Of a DNA stretch of 64,000 bases, positions 1-8,170 are shown piece after piece; the stretch's first letter is position 1, and each line of letters begins with the position of its first letter. Both the position numbers and the translations under genes were made by a program. Source of the DNA: CAMDPA01 sp965223035 (lineage in GTDB: Bacteria > Pseudomonadota > Alphaproteobacteria > Rhizobiales > Hyphomicrobiaceae); the NCBI GenBank assembly GCA_965223035.1, contig OZ244980.1:248001-312000 (forward strand), given 5' to 3'. The notes beneath the pieces are model-generated. The model worked only from the letters and a program-made list of their open reading frames with translations. It was not told the DNA's origin and searched no databases.

Positions 1-1
1 C

Positions 2-547
2 AGCATTTCCAACGACATCATTTCTCACCTGGACTGGTTCCCGACCATTGCCGGCGCATTGGGGGACACCGATCTCAAGGACCGCATGAAGCAGGGACCG
101 GTATTTGGCAACGACAACACGAAAGTGCATTTGGACGGCTATAATTTTCTGCCGCGCTGGAAGGGGGAGGCTGATAAAGGTCCGCGGCGCGAATTCTTTT
201 ACTTCTCCGATACCGGCGATCTGCTGAACCTGCGATATAACAAATGGAAGGTCGTATTTGCCGAGCAAAGGGCGCACGGGTTCAATGTTTGGCAGGAGCC
301 GTTCACGCCGCTGCGGACGCCCAAGGTGTTCGATCTGAGGGCCGACCCGTTCGAGCGCGCAGACCATGAATCGATCGGCTATTCTCGATGGCGTATCGAT
401 CGCCTGTACGTGCTGGTTCCGGCCCAGGCCCTGGTCGGTAACTTTCTTGCGACATTTAAAACCTACCCGCCACGGCAAAAACCTGGCAGCTTTTCCATTG
501 ACCAGGTCTTGGCCAAATTGCAAAGCGGCGGCGCCGGGGCCAATTGA
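2..547 (+). CDS. Arylsulfatase, C-terminal part (cut by window edge)
   Basis: The reading frame is open from the first bases, so this is only the last 181 residues of a longer protein. The fragment begins with SHLDWFPTIAGALGD, the segment that in type I sulfatases follows the metal-site region ('dominvDllPTi.e.aG'), and continues with a long beta-rich C-terminal subdomain (FYFSDTGDLLNLRYNKWKVV, then KVFDLRADPFERAD) typical of the bacterial arylsulfatase family. The catalytic formylglycine motif (CxPxR) would lie upstream and cannot be checked. The family hydrolyses sulfate esters, usually in the periplasm. The stop is TGA at 545-547, and a 15-bp tandem repeat starts three bases later. Family assignment is firm; the substrate is unknown. 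Confidence 0.85.
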   Translation, partial: SISNDIISHLDWFPTIAGALGDTDLKDRMKQGPVFGNDNTKVHLDGYNFLPRWKGEADKGPRREFFYFSDTGDLLNLRYNKWKVVFAEQRAHGFNVWQEPFTPLRTPKVFDLRADPFERADHESIGYSRWRIDRLYVLVPAQALVGNFLATFKTYPPRQKPGSFSIDQVLAKLQSGGAGAN

Positions 548-550
548 GAC

Positions 551-625
551 CGGTGATCCAAGGTCCGGTGATCCAAGGTCCGGTGATCCGAGGTTCGATG
601 ATCCGAGGTTCGATGATCCGAGGTC
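551..625. repeat. Tandem array, five 15-bp units
   Basis: Five head-to-tail 15-bp units (551-565, 566-580, 581-595, 596-610, 611-625) with consensus CGRTGATCCRAGGTY; the first two are identical and the rest differ by one to three transitions. It directly follows the sulfatase stop. The 15-bp period keeps any frame open, which produces spurious reading frames here. From 626 to 826 I see no convincing gene. Confidence 0.9.
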
Positions 626-826
626 CGGCGAGGCTAGGCCACGCCGTCGAGCCATCCCACCCGTGCCACCGCTCCAAGGTGGCGCGGGAGATATTGGTGC
701 GATTCCACGATGCGCCGCGCCCGCATCAGGTCTGGCGCCGACGGCAAACGCTGTTGATCGGATACGTCGGCAATCGTAGCGATTTGGCTGACCCGGCCGT
801 CGGCCTGTGACTGAGCTGCCAATCGA

Positions 827-1075
827 TCACGCGCTTCCGAACAGCTTGCGCGGCTCCGTATTGGCTTGCACCAGAATCCGTCGGCGCTGTTCTGGCAGCT
901 TGCTTCCGGCCCGATTGATGTAAAAAGTCAGCATCGACATAGCCGAACGATAGGATGGCGCCATTCGGTGCGTGCTTGTGTCCGCCGATTTTTTGAGCGA
1001 ACACGCGATCGTTATCGGGTCGTCCCAGGAGAAGACTGAAGGCTCCAGATCAAGTGCGTCACTTTTGTGCTTCAT
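827..1075 (-). CDS. DUF3175 family small protein
   Basis: An 82-residue protein whose core SYRSAMSMLTFYINRAG followed by a basic stretch and a terminal RKLFG matches the DUF3175 family (small soluble proteins of unknown function, usually about 90-100 residues). The preceding SDALDLEPSVFSWDDP is also family-typical. The N-terminus (MKHKSDALDLE) is shorter than usual, so a few residues may be lost or the start misplaced. No good ribosome site is visible before the ATG at 1075. Neighbouring sequence is degraded, so the gene may be isolated or decaying. Function unknown. Confidence 0.6.
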   Translation of the reverse strand: MKHKSDALDLEPSVFSWDDPITIACSLKKSADTSTHRMAPSYRSAMSMLTFYINRAGSKLPEQRRRILVQANTEPRKLFGSA

Positions 1076-1191
1076 TTTGCCTGACCACGATTTGCGGTGG
1101 CGGGCCTGGGAGCGACGCTCGAGCTGACCTCACTGGCCGCTACGATATCGACGATCACGCTGCCGGAAAATTGGGCCGTCAAGGCGAGTGA

Positions 1192-1398
1192 GTGGCGTGT
1201 GTGGTCGTGAGCGGAAAACCTCGCATTGGTGTGACGGCTTCGCGCGGCGGCGGCTATATGTGTTGGTTTTACGGGCATTCAATGCGGATGCTGGATGTCA
1301 AACCCGTGCGGCTCATCGCGCCCGTCGAAGCTGCGCGCTTCGCGGACCTGGACGGCTTTATCATTGGCGGTGGAGATGATGTGGGAGCCGAGCTCTAA
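1192..1398 (+). pseudogene. Remnant of peptidase C26 / gamma-Glu-GABA hydrolase-like gene
   Basis: The frame encodes KPRIGVTASRGGGYMCWFYG, then VKPVRLIAPVE and LDGFIIGGGDDVGAEL. This is the N-terminal portion of class-I glutamine-amidotransferase-like C26 hydrolases, in which FIIGGGDDV is the conserved Gly-rich loop. The frame ends at TAA (1396-1398) exactly where the family continues (GAELY...). After the stop the same frame resumes with QGEP, suggesting a Tyr codon mutated to TAA, but the catalytic Cys-His part is not found downstream. I therefore call it a truncated remnant. Family recognition is by eye from about 60 residues. Confidence 0.5.
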
Positions 1399-1490
1399 CA
1401 GGGGGAACCGGCCCTTCGGGTTCGGGTCGGCGCCGGGCCGATCGCTGGCGACGTTCAACGTTTAAACATGCCCTTCGATCGGCGTCATTG

Positions 1491-1943
1491 TTACTGCAAC
1501 AGCTGTTGTGTCCGCACGTCGAGCTGGCCGCCACAATAGGCGTCGATCGCCTCACTGAAGCACGCATCCTCGTCCGTGGCGAGACTGAACAGGCTCATGC
1601 AGGAGTGGAACTTGAGTTCGTCGGGATGACCAAAAATATCGTGCAGTGAGCGGTTCTGGACATTCAATACGAGCTGGGTGCATTCGCGCAAACGCTTTCC
1701 AAGCGTCGGGTGCCTCAGATAGGCCTTGGCTTCATCAATTCCGGAAATTCCGTACCTTCGCGACATTTCGCTGTGTGCCAGGCCGCGCAGTTGTGGAAAG
1801 ACGAACCACATCCAGTGGCTGACCTTGCGACCCATCGCCAATTCGCTGCGTACGATCTCGTAGATGGGATTCTGCGCAGCCAAAAAGCGGTGGAGATCGA
1901 AAGCATCTTCGGTCCGTGGCAGGTGGCCTTGTTGGTCCGTCAT
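1491..1943 (-). CDS. DUF1810 family protein
   Basis: A 150-residue protein starting MTDQQGHLPR. It contains DLHRFLAAQNPIYEIVRSEL, the diagnostic SHWMWFVFPQLRGLAHSEMS, and a C-terminal segment with KFHSCMSLFSLA. This is the DUF1810 (YccC-like, sometimes labelled calpastatin) family, and the length agrees. A longer frame runs upstream to 2021, but the family homology begins at the 1943 ATG. The function is unknown; the family is predicted cytosolic and alpha-helical. No operon partner is visible. Confidence 0.85.
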   Translation of the reverse strand: MTDQQGHLPRTEDAFDLHRFLAAQNPIYEIVRSELAMGRKVSHWMWFVFPQLRGLAHSEMSRRYGISGIDEAKAYLRHPTLGKRLRECTQLVLNVQNRSLHDIFGHPDELKFHSCMSLFSLATDEDACFSEAIDAYCGGQLDVRTQQLLQ

Positions 1944-2308
1944 GGTCACATTCCGTTGCTCGACAAGCTGATCGATCGACCCGGCCGCACTTCGGATCAC
2001 TTGGCTGGCGGCTCCCACCATCGCATGAATGGCCGGAGCTGTCGTCGGCGTTGGGCTGAATTGACCGTATCGACGTCACTGGCGGGCGATCGCGGTGCGG
2101 CGAGATTAAGCCGGACGTGAGCGATGTTGGGCAGCTGACGGCGAGCGGCCTAAAAGATCCCGAGCGCGCCGCCGCGATGCAGCCGGAGCTTTTTTCAATG
2201 GCGCGTGACACCACGGCGGCGAGCTCAGCCTTGGTCAATGCTGGCCTGTTCCTCGCATCAACCAACCGATGAGCACATACGTTCCAATGTTAGCTGGAAC
2301 CATCCCGC

Positions 2309-2353
2309 ACCCCCAGTACTTCCACCCCCAGTACTTCCACCCCCAGCACTTTC
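2309..2353. repeat. Tandem array, three 15-bp units
   Basis: Three consecutive units of ACCCCCAGTACTTCC (2309-2323, 2324-2338, and 2339-2353 with two changes). It lies in the gap 1944-2430, which otherwise shows no supported gene; a weak 51-codon GTG frame at 2117-2272 was judged unconvincing. Confidence 0.85.
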
Positions 2354-2377
2354 ACCCCATCAAATGATATTGTCGGC

Positions 2378-2434
2378 GGCCGGGCGGGAGAGCGGGCCGG
2401 CATGGCTGGTCCGCCTAAGGCGAAAATGAGCTAG
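2378..2434. repeat. Dispersed repeat family C, copy 1
   Basis: This copy reads GAGCGGGCCGGC, a short spacer, then TCCGCCTAAGGCG and AAAATGAG, and ends in CTAG at 2431-2434. Related copies lie at 7222, 26092 and 48566. The TAG stop of the downstream minus-strand gene (complement of 2431-2433) is part of this terminal CTAG. Confidence 0.6.
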
Positions 2435-3540
2435 GTTCCGTGGCGACCGAGAACCGGCCAACACGCGACTTCATCGCCGGATATCGCATAAATCGCCGCA
2501 TAAAGATTGACGGTCGGGTCGCAATGTGTCGCGCGGATCAGGATGCGGCTACCCAGTTGCGGTGGCGGTTGCCCGCGGGGAATCGATATGATGCCGTGCT
2601 CGTCGCCGCCGAAGCGATAGCCCGATCCAGGTGGCGCACCAATGAGAATGTCGGGAGCTGGGCCGTTGGTGGCCAGCGCTTTGGTGCCGGCATCGACCGT
2701 AACCTCGCCCTGCTGATTGGCCGAAACGACGGTCGTAAGCACGAATAGGGCCGGCTGAAAGTCCGGTGGTTGACCTGCTGTATCGACGACCCGCGCATAT
2801 TCGGCATCCATGAACACGTACGAACCGACCTGCAGCTCGGTGAACGGACCACCCGCGTCCTGCATGAACGTGCCGGTGCCGCTGCCACTCACCTGCTGTG
2901 GCGAGAGGCCGACGTCGCGTAGGGCGGCGATCTGATCTCGAACCTTATCCGCTGCGGCGCGGGTGGCGGCGGCGCGCGCCTCGGCTGCCTCAATGTGCTG
3001 GACATGGCCGGCATAACCCTGCACGCCGGAGAATATGACGTTCGGATCCGCGTCGATGGCTTTGGCCAATCCCACCCCGTCGGCGACGTCAATGACGCCC
3101 GTCCGCCGTTGACCGACATCGATGTCGACCAGCACCTGAAGCGGGCGATCTTCTGGTGCGATGAAGGTGCTGAGACCCGCAAGCTGTGAGGGATGATCGA
3201 TGACAATCGAGGCCCCATGGACACGATTGATTTTGGCCACGCGGGCGAACTTGTCTGCGCCGAATGTGGGGGAGGTGATCAAGATGTTGCGGATGCCGGC
3301 GGCGCTCAGCGCCTCGGCCTCACCCACCGTTGCGCAACAGATGCCGACGGCACCTGCTGCCAATTGCTGCTCGGCAACCTGCTTAGTCTTGTGCGTCTTC
3401 GCGTGCGGACGCAGCGCGACGTCGGCCGACCTGGCGCGTGCCGACATCTTGTCCACATTCTCGCGCATGATGTTGGCGTCGACCACAAGGGCGGGCGTCG
3501 CCATGTCTTGCAGTGCTGCGCAGGTCGGTGACAGCATCAT
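2431..3540 (-). CDS. D-threonine aldolase / D-serine dehydratase-like PLP enzyme
   Basis: A 369-residue fold-type III (alanine-racemase-like) PLP enzyme of the DSD1 / D-threonine-aldolase family. TPALVVDANIMREN opens the barrel and RPHAKTHK carries the Schiff-base lysine (Lys48). GSGTGTF is the phosphate-binding loop, and THCDPTVN near the end supplies the metal-binding His339 and Asp341. The family cleaves or dehydrates D-3-hydroxy amino acids in the cytosol; the exact substrate cannot be read from sequence. Its ATG overlaps the TGA of the preceding luciferase-like pseudogene (ATGA at 3540-3537), so it was the last gene of a coupled operon. Its own TAG stop lies in a repeat copy. All key residues are present, so it may still be functional. 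Confidence 0.85.
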   Translation of the reverse strand: MMLSPTCAALQDMATPALVVDANIMRENVDKMSARARSADVALRPHAKTHKTKQVAEQQLAAGAVGICCATVGEAEALSAAGIRNILITSPTFGADKFARVAKINRVHGASIVIDHPSQLAGLSTFIAPEDRPLQVLVDIDVGQRRTGVIDVADGVGLAKAIDADPNVIFSGVQGYAGHVQHIEAAEARAAATRAAADKVRDQIAALRDVGLSPQQVSGSGTGTFMQDAGGPFTELQVGSYVFMDAEYARVVDTAGQPPDFQPALFVLTTVVSANQQGEVTVDAGTKALATNGPAPDILIGAPPGSGYRFGGDEHGIISIPRGQPPPQLGSRILIRATHCDPTVNLYAAIYAISGDEVACWPVLGRHGT

Positions 3541-4251
3541 CGTACTCCTTCGTCGCTTGCTCCAGGGCTGTTGGCTGATCGCACGTGGGGCATCACGTCT
3601 TCAGCGAACCATTGGCACTGCTGCTCGTACTCTGCCAGCGTGTTGACGGCGATGGCCATCGCCGCAAGGCGGTCGACGCCGAGTTGTTTGAGCTAGCCAA
3701 TCTTGTCGATTACGGTCTGCGGGGAGCCGACCAGATCGCCGCTGACCTGATGCTTGGGGTCGCGGCCGTCGCATGTCGACACCCTCTGCGGTGTCAGAAT
3801 TTTGGATCGCAGCAAGTCCTTCATCGAGCATGTCACCGCATCGCGGCTTTGGATAGCGATGGCCGGCCCAAGCTTCGAAGTGCTTGCGGTAGGCGCCGAG
3901 GCGGACGGCTGGCATGAAGCGACCGCCGGACAACTGGTCGAGCGTGGCCACTTGCCTGGCGACATAGACCGGCTCGCGCATCGGCATCACCAGCAGCCCG
4001 GCGCCGAAGCGGAGTTTCGCCGTGGCTCCGGAAATCATCGCCATGGTGATCAGCCCGTCATGAATGTTCGGCGGCTCGGCGTACATCTCACCTACGTAAT
4101 GCTGGGTGGTGGGATTATCGTTGCTCCAGACGGCGTCATAGCCCAGCTGCGCGCAGAACACGGATGCCTTGATCAAGCCGCGCGGCGCGCTAGATGGCAT
4201 TGGATAGGTCAGCCCCCCGTTGCCTGTCACCAGACACACCGGAAACTTCAT
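3537..4251 (-). pseudogene. Decayed luciferase-like flavin monooxygenase (LLM class)
   Basis: The start is MKFPVCLVTGNGG at 4251, preceded by a GGGGAGAAA ribosome site. LLM-family sequence follows: GYDAVWSNDNPTTQHYVGE, LRFGAGLLVMPMREPVYVAR, LDQLSGGRFMPAVRLGAYR and DMLDEGLAAI. Then the frame breaks. The family's C-terminal part resumes in another frame (VSGDLVGSPQTVIDKIG), hits an in-frame TAG at 3693-3695, and continues as LKQLGVDRLAAMAIAVNTLAEYEQQ to a TGA at 3537-3539. Roughly a hundred central residues are missing against the usual 330-350, so this is a deletion plus a frameshift plus a nonsense codon. The intact enzymes are FMN-dependent monooxygenases or reductases. Confidence 0.75.
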
Positions 4252-4284
4252 GGCGCATTTCTCCCCGCGGCGATCGATCAAGCG

Positions 4285-4911
4285 CCAAATTGATGATGCG
4301 CAAACCGGTATCGATGGTCTTCGCCGATTCGACGCCGTGGCTGGTGGCCCCCGTCGCATCCTCAACCTCAAGTCCGGCAATGCCGAGCATATAGTAGGGT
4401 GGCTCGGCGCAAATCACCATGTTCTCCGCCAGCGCGCCACTGGCCGACCGTGCAATGCTGGACGGATCGTAGCCGTCGACACCACTTCCGTGTCCGACCT
4501 GGTTGCGGGCAAAATGCGGAATGGCCTCGCATTGGACTGTTGTGGCGACCGCATCGAACAGCTTGGCGATCTCTAAGCCAGGTTTGACGATGTGATAGGT
4601 GCGCAGCACGCCTGTTTCGACCGCGCGGTGACAAGCGGCTCACTGCGGCGACGGCTCGCGGTACGGCGATGCGGGCGAGCCCGAGCGGTAGTGACGAACG
4701 CGGCAGCCGGCCTCAAAGCGAACGACACCGCCAGGCCGAAGCCGTCGATCCGACGGTTGAACGTCTATCATTGCGCTGTGATTGCCAAATCCGATGCAAT
4801 TGGCGACGGGGGATGCATCGTTCATCGCGGTGCAGCTGCAAAAGGCGCGCAACATTTCACGCTCGGCGACGCCGTCTTTGGCTGCTTTTAGCGCTGCCTC
4901 GATCGACAGTT
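4285..4911 (-). pseudogene. Decayed M24 (Xaa-Pro) metallopeptidase gene
   Basis: Sequence typical of M24 pita-bread peptidases is readable: ANCIGFGNHSAMIDVQPSDR, RFEAGCRVRHYRS, GHGSGVDGYDPSS, and MVICAEPPYYMLGIAGLEVE. An in-frame TGA (4640-4642) interrupts it, there is a probable small indel just before it, and the usual 3' stop is lost. The 5' side ends abruptly at the CTAG of a palindromic repeat at 4912, so the N-terminal domain is missing. With the following LLM pseudogene and the D-amino-acid enzyme it once formed a minus-strand operon. Confidence 0.7.
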
Positions 4912-5018
4912 CTAGATCATCGCGCCTTAAATCGGAGCCGCAAAGTTGGTTCCGATTTAAGGCGCAAAGATGATCGCTCTTAAAGTGTGGAGCAACTTTA
5001 AGGGCGATCATCTTTGTG
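4912..5018. repeat. Palindromic intergenic repeat family A, copy 1 (composite)
   Basis: The copy begins CTAGATCATCGCGCC, then TTAAATCGG paired with CCGATTTAAGGCGC (4951-4964), followed by a second hairpin in which TTAAAGTG / GAGCAACTTTAAGGGCG point back at each other. It replaces the 5' part of the M24 pseudogene. From 5019 to 5379 I see no supported gene. Confidence 0.8.
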
Positions 5019-5379
5019 CCACTGGCTACCATTGTTGGATGGTTTTCGCCTACCGTCGCGGCGAGCGGATCATGTGGGAGCCATGGGAAGACGACCTGAC
5101 GACAATGGCCGTCTCGATGTGTCTTCGATGGGAGCGTCAAAGGCATGTGCGTTGCTTGAAGCGCGCCGGACTGAGCCGGTATCGATCTCAGTCATTGATG
5201 TGGAACGCGCTCGAAACGTCCGATCGGACGTTCGGGGCGAGCGTGCGAACTATGATGATTGCTGTCGGAGGGGATTGCGCCCGGTGGACAAGGGCGAGGC
5301 CACGATCACCGCCGCTGGCTTCCGGTCGGGTGGCGGAGGCGTAGCTTGGTTTCGACCCGATTGAGACGACCGCCCGCGG

Positions 5380-5991
5380 TTAACGATGTGCGCCGCATCC
5401 GTCGATCGATATGGCTGCATCGTCGCACCGGACGAAGTCGGCACGGATCGTCAGCAGCACGTAACCGCTGCCGAGCCCATACTGCTCCCGTCTGACCCGC
5501 CCCGACGCCTCAAACCTTGCAGAGAAGGCGGCATTTTGTGACGGACGGGCTACCGGTTGATTTGGCCGCGCCTTGACGATCAGCGACAAGGGCTTCGTTA
5601 TGCCCTTAAGAGTCAAATCGCCAACGACGTTCGCCGTGAGCTCATTCACGACGACGGCCCTGGTGGACTGAAACACCATCTTGGGATGGTTGTTGACATC
5701 GAACAGGGACGAGGAGCGCAGGTATGAATCGCGCATGCCGCCACCGGTGTCGATGGACGCCGTGTCGATCACGATGCGTACCACACTCGTGGCCGGATGC
5801 TTTTTATTGTAGCTCATGATGCCTGTGGCGTTCCTGAAGCGTCCTGTCACGCCGAACAGCCCCATGACTTCCACCTGGAAGCCAATTTGCAGCGTGCGCT
5901 TGTCCATCACCATCAAGTCTTGTGCCTGACCGGATGCCGCGGACACAGCAAGAAACATGGAGGTCAATAGGATCGCCCAAACAACGCTCAT
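5380..5991 (-). CDS. YceI-family periplasmic lipid-binding-like protein
   Basis: A 203-residue protein. The start MSVVWAILLTSMFLAVSAAS is a signal peptide with probable cleavage after SGQAQ. The mature part has the YceI lipocalin-like layout: FQVEVMGLFGVTGRF, ATSVVRIVIDTASIDTGGGM, the family hallmark SSSLFDVNNHPKMVFQST, then GDLTLKGITKPLSLIVKA. The family binds isoprenoid-type lipids or quinone-like ligands in the periplasm. A longer frame upstream lacks homology, so the 5991 ATG is chosen; its ribosome site is weak. It seems monocistronic. The C-terminal tail with Cys residues (VRCDDAAISIDGCG) is slightly unusual. Confidence 0.85.
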   Translation of the reverse strand: MSVVWAILLTSMFLAVSAASGQAQDLMVMDKRTLQIGFQVEVMGLFGVTGRFRNATGIMSYNKKHPATSVVRIVIDTASIDTGGGMRDSYLRSSSLFDVNNHPKMVFQSTRAVVVNELTANVVGDLTLKGITKPLSLIVKARPNQPVARPSQNAAFSARFEASGRVRREQYGLGSGYVLLTIRADFVRCDDAAISIDGCGAHR

Positions 5992-6129
5992 CGATATTTC
6001 ACATTTCGTATGAGACGCGACCAATTTTTTGGCATCGGGTTCCGACAGCCAAATGCAACCGGAACAGAGCAAAATGAATAAAGATCTATCAATATCTTGA
6101 CGGGGCGTCGCCGGCTTGGGTTCTCCCGA

Positions 6130-6339
6130 TCACCTCCCACCGGCAGCTGACGTCGAGGTCTTTGCCGGCGCGCGCCCCCGCGTGGCCGCCCGCCGCACCC
6201 AAGCGGCTGCAACATACAGCGCAATGGCACCCAGGATCAACCCGATGAGACAGACGGCGATCCAAGTTGCCAACAGACTCAGGCAATGCGCGACAATTCC
6301 AATCAAACCCCAAAGGGCCCCGAACGCCGCTTCAATCAT
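6130..6339 (-). CDS. Small membrane protein, unknown function
   Basis: A 69-residue frame beginning MIEAAFGALWGL with two probable membrane segments (LIGIVAHCLSLLATWIAV and LIGLILGAIALYVAAAWV). A basic, Ala-rich tail (RRAATRGRAPAKTST) follows, expected to face the cytosol. A GGGGGGAC ribosome site stands a few bases before the ATG. It begins 13 bp after the stop of the gene at 6353-6628, so the two are likely co-transcribed. I do not recognise a family. Confidence 0.5.
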   Translation of the reverse strand: MIEAAFGALWGLIGIVAHCLSLLATWIAVCLIGLILGAIALYVAAAWVRRAATRGRAPAKTSTSAAGGR

Positions 6340-6352
6340 GCCGTCCCCCCGA

Positions 6353-6628
6353 TCAACCTTGGAGCGTGTGCGCAGGGCCCGGCAGCGCGACATGCTCATC
6401 GCTGTGTTGCCCGAGCTGCGTCGGCGGAGCAGCGACAATTGCCCGCCATGCCTCAAACGCCGCCAACAGCTCTTGTCGTTCACTCACGGTCAACGCCTCA
6501 CCTTCCCTGGCCCGAACGTGGAGGCGCATGTAGCGCGAGAAAGCGTCGAATTTTTCGGGCGTTTCGTTGGCCATGCGTTGGAAGAAAGGGCTGGCCTTTG
6601 CGTGCGCATCAAAATCGAACTTCGCCAT
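6353..6628 (-). CDS. Conserved-looking small soluble protein, unknown
   Basis: A 91-residue protein (MAKFDFDAHAKASPFFQRMA...) that is alpha-helical and charged, with a low-complexity C-terminal tail. A clear AGGAA ribosome site sits 5 bases upstream of the ATG. Composition (frequent Phe, Glu, Arg; balanced charge) differs from the arginine-rich shadow frames of this GC-rich DNA, supporting a real gene. It pairs with the small membrane protein immediately downstream. No motif or family recognised. Confidence 0.55.
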   Translation of the reverse strand: MAKFDFDAHAKASPFFQRMANETPEKFDAFSRYMRLHVRAREGEALTVSERQELLAAFEAWRAIVAAPPTQLGQHSDEHVALPGPAHTLQG

Positions 6629-6689
6629 TGCCGTTCCTGTGCTGGACTCTTAACTCCAATCGGCAAATCCCAATTCGGGGGACCGTACG

Positions 6690-7185
6690 CCCTGTGGTGT
6701 GCCGCAACCGAGGCAATCTGTTGACGTCGGCGGGGCCATTACTAGGCAACGGCAATTTCGTGTGGAGCAGGCGACCAAGCTCCACCGGCGGCGCGCAATA
6801 CCATGGCGTGGCCGAGGCCTCCAAGGCCCGCCGCCGCCAGCCGATGGTCCGGCGCAAACATGCATCTCGACACTGACCAACGCATAGCTGCGTCCATAAC
6901 CATCGGATCGGAAATGTTCATGCACGAGGATCGGTGGCAGCAACATGAGGGCGTCGACGAACAAGCTCGCCAAGGCGCGGCCGACAGTTTACCACACCGG
7001 TGCGTTGCCCAATGCTCAGCCGACGACGCCAGCGCCGTACACAGAATTGCTCAATGCCGCCAGGATGCCGCTCGGCAGAAAGCGGGCGAGCAGTCCGACC
7101 ATCAACCGTCCAACCGTTGATGCGATTGCGACCAAGGTCACTATCAAACACGCGGTGATCGGGCCGAGGTGAGCCGTCATCATCG
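6690..7185 (-). pseudogene. Decayed MFS-type transporter remnant
   Basis: On the minus strand one frame reads CLIVTLVAIASTVGRLMVG, ARFLPSGILAALSNSVYGAG, then FVDALMLLPPILVHEHF and SYALVSVEMHVCAGP. These are hydrophobic helices with an MFS-like GRLxxG loop. Two nonsense codons interrupt it: TGA at 7015-7017 (where Trp would fit) and TAA at 6988-6990 (where Tyr would fit). A frameshift near 6840 moves the continuing homologous-looking sequence (GLGHAMVLRAAGGAW) to another frame. The start region is missing. The family call is tentative; decay is clear. Confidence 0.5.
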
Positions 7186-7221
7186 GCATCGTTCCGAGGC
7201 TGATGAACAGCAGGTTGCTCT

Positions 7222-7345
7222 ACATCATGTCCGCTAAAGGCGGCATCGCCCGTGCCGGCCCGCTCCCCCGCCCGGTTCCTCCACTCCAGTCCTCCACTCT
7301 ATTCCTCCACGGGGCCACCCAATGGCATGCTGTTCTGGGTGGTGA
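7222..7345. repeat. Dispersed repeat family C, copy 2, with embedded 13-bp tandem
   Basis: ATCATGTCCGCTAAAGGCGG, then CCGTGCCGGCCCGCTC, and farther on CCAATGGCATGCTGTTCTGG. The last block recurs beside copy 4 (near 48620). Embedded at 7278-7310 is a tandem of CCTCCACTCCAGT (2.5 units of 13 bp). Confidence 0.6.
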
Positions 7346-7393
7346 ACCGCCCCGGGGTTTACCGGAGGCTCCGACTCTTGAGAGACAGGAGCC

Positions 7394-7501
7394 ATGACAA
7401 CACATCGTAACACATCGCAGAGAGATTCGCGGGAAGTGCGTGAGCGCGCCGTGCGAATGGTTTTCGAGCACGAGGGTGACGACCCGTCCGAGTGGGCACC
7501 G
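7394..7501 (+). pseudogene. IS3-family transposase OrfA, N-terminal remnant
   Basis: The frame encodes SREVRERAVRMVFEHEGD, close to the conserved start of OrfA of IS3-type elements (yp.EvreRAVrmV.eh..eypSqW). The helix-turn-helix and everything beyond is lost after about 30 residues, and the frame then runs into unrelated DNA antisense to the GST gene. This is a scar of an old insertion; I could not find terminal inverted repeats. Confidence 0.6.
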
Positions 7502-7566
7502 ATCACCCTAATTGAGCAACCGAGCCCATCGGCACGCGGCGCGAACAAGCCGTCCATGCTGCAAGC

Positions 7567-8157
7567 TCAGGCGTTCGCCCTTTGCCAGGATGGGAGTTCT
7601 TCAATGCGACCGAGCCAGCGATCGATGTTGGCGAACTCAGTCATCGGGTAGTGGCAGGGTTGGCGGTAGCAAAGAATGGCCGCGACCGAGACATCGGCGG
7701 TGGTCATGGCATCGCCCACCAACCACCGCCGCGATCCAAGGTGGCCATCGAGGACGCTGGCAAATCGCTTAAAGTCTTGTTCTGCCGCTGGAATATCCAC
7801 ATTGTCATTGTTGAAGATGTGCTTTGAGATGAATTTTGAGCAGGCCGGCGTCCAGTGCGCAGCTTCCCAGAACTGCCAACGCATAATGTCATAGCGCGCA
7901 TTTGACTTGGGCCAGAGCGGTGTGTCGATGTCGCTGGCAAGCCGATTGATGATGGCATTGGACTCCCACAATGTCGTTCCGTCGTCGAACTCGAGAACGG
8001 GAATTTTGCCGTTCGGATTCAGCGCCAAAAACTCTGCTTGCTTGTGCGCGCCGCCAAGGAGATCGACGACGTGCAGCGGTATGCCAAGCCCGAGGTCGTC
8101 ATTGACCATCATCGTCTTGCGCGCATTTGGTGACGCCGGGAAGATATGCAACTTCAT
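7567..8157 (-). CDS. Glutathione S-transferase family protein
   Basis: A 196-residue GST. The N-terminal thioredoxin-like domain is MKLHIFPASPNARKTMMV, then NPNGKIPVLEFDDGTTLWES, which holds the cis-Pro of the glutathione site and the ES motif. The C-terminal helical domain contains RRWLVGDAMTTADVSVAAIL, the N-capping box region. A good AGGAG ribosome site precedes the ATG. It is divergent from an ArsR-type regulator, with an imperfect inverted repeat between them (8171-8243), so its expression is probably controlled by that regulator. A likely role is detoxifying conjugation, reduction or dehalogenation in the cytosol; the substrate is unknown. Confidence 0.9.
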   Translation of the reverse strand: MKLHIFPASPNARKTMMVNDDLGLGIPLHVVDLLGGAHKQAEFLALNPNGKIPVLEFDDGTTLWESNAIINRLASDIDTPLWPKSNARYDIMRWQFWEAAHWTPACSKFISKHIFNNDNVDIPAAEQDFKRFASVLDGHLGSRRWLVGDAMTTADVSVAAILCYRQPCHYPMTEFANIDRWLGRIEELPSWQRANA

Positions 8158-8170
8158 CGCGATCTCCTAT

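Noticed and set aside
551..625. CRISPR array
   Set aside because: Units are contiguous 15-mers without spacers, and no cas genes are present in the window.
634..822. 62-codon minus-strand frame after DUF3175
   Set aside because: Only a TTG start without ribosome site and no motif, although composition is not absurd.
2117..2272. 51-codon GTG frame with protein-like composition
   Set aside because: No ribosome site and no recognised family; perhaps a fragment of a lost gene, but unsupported.
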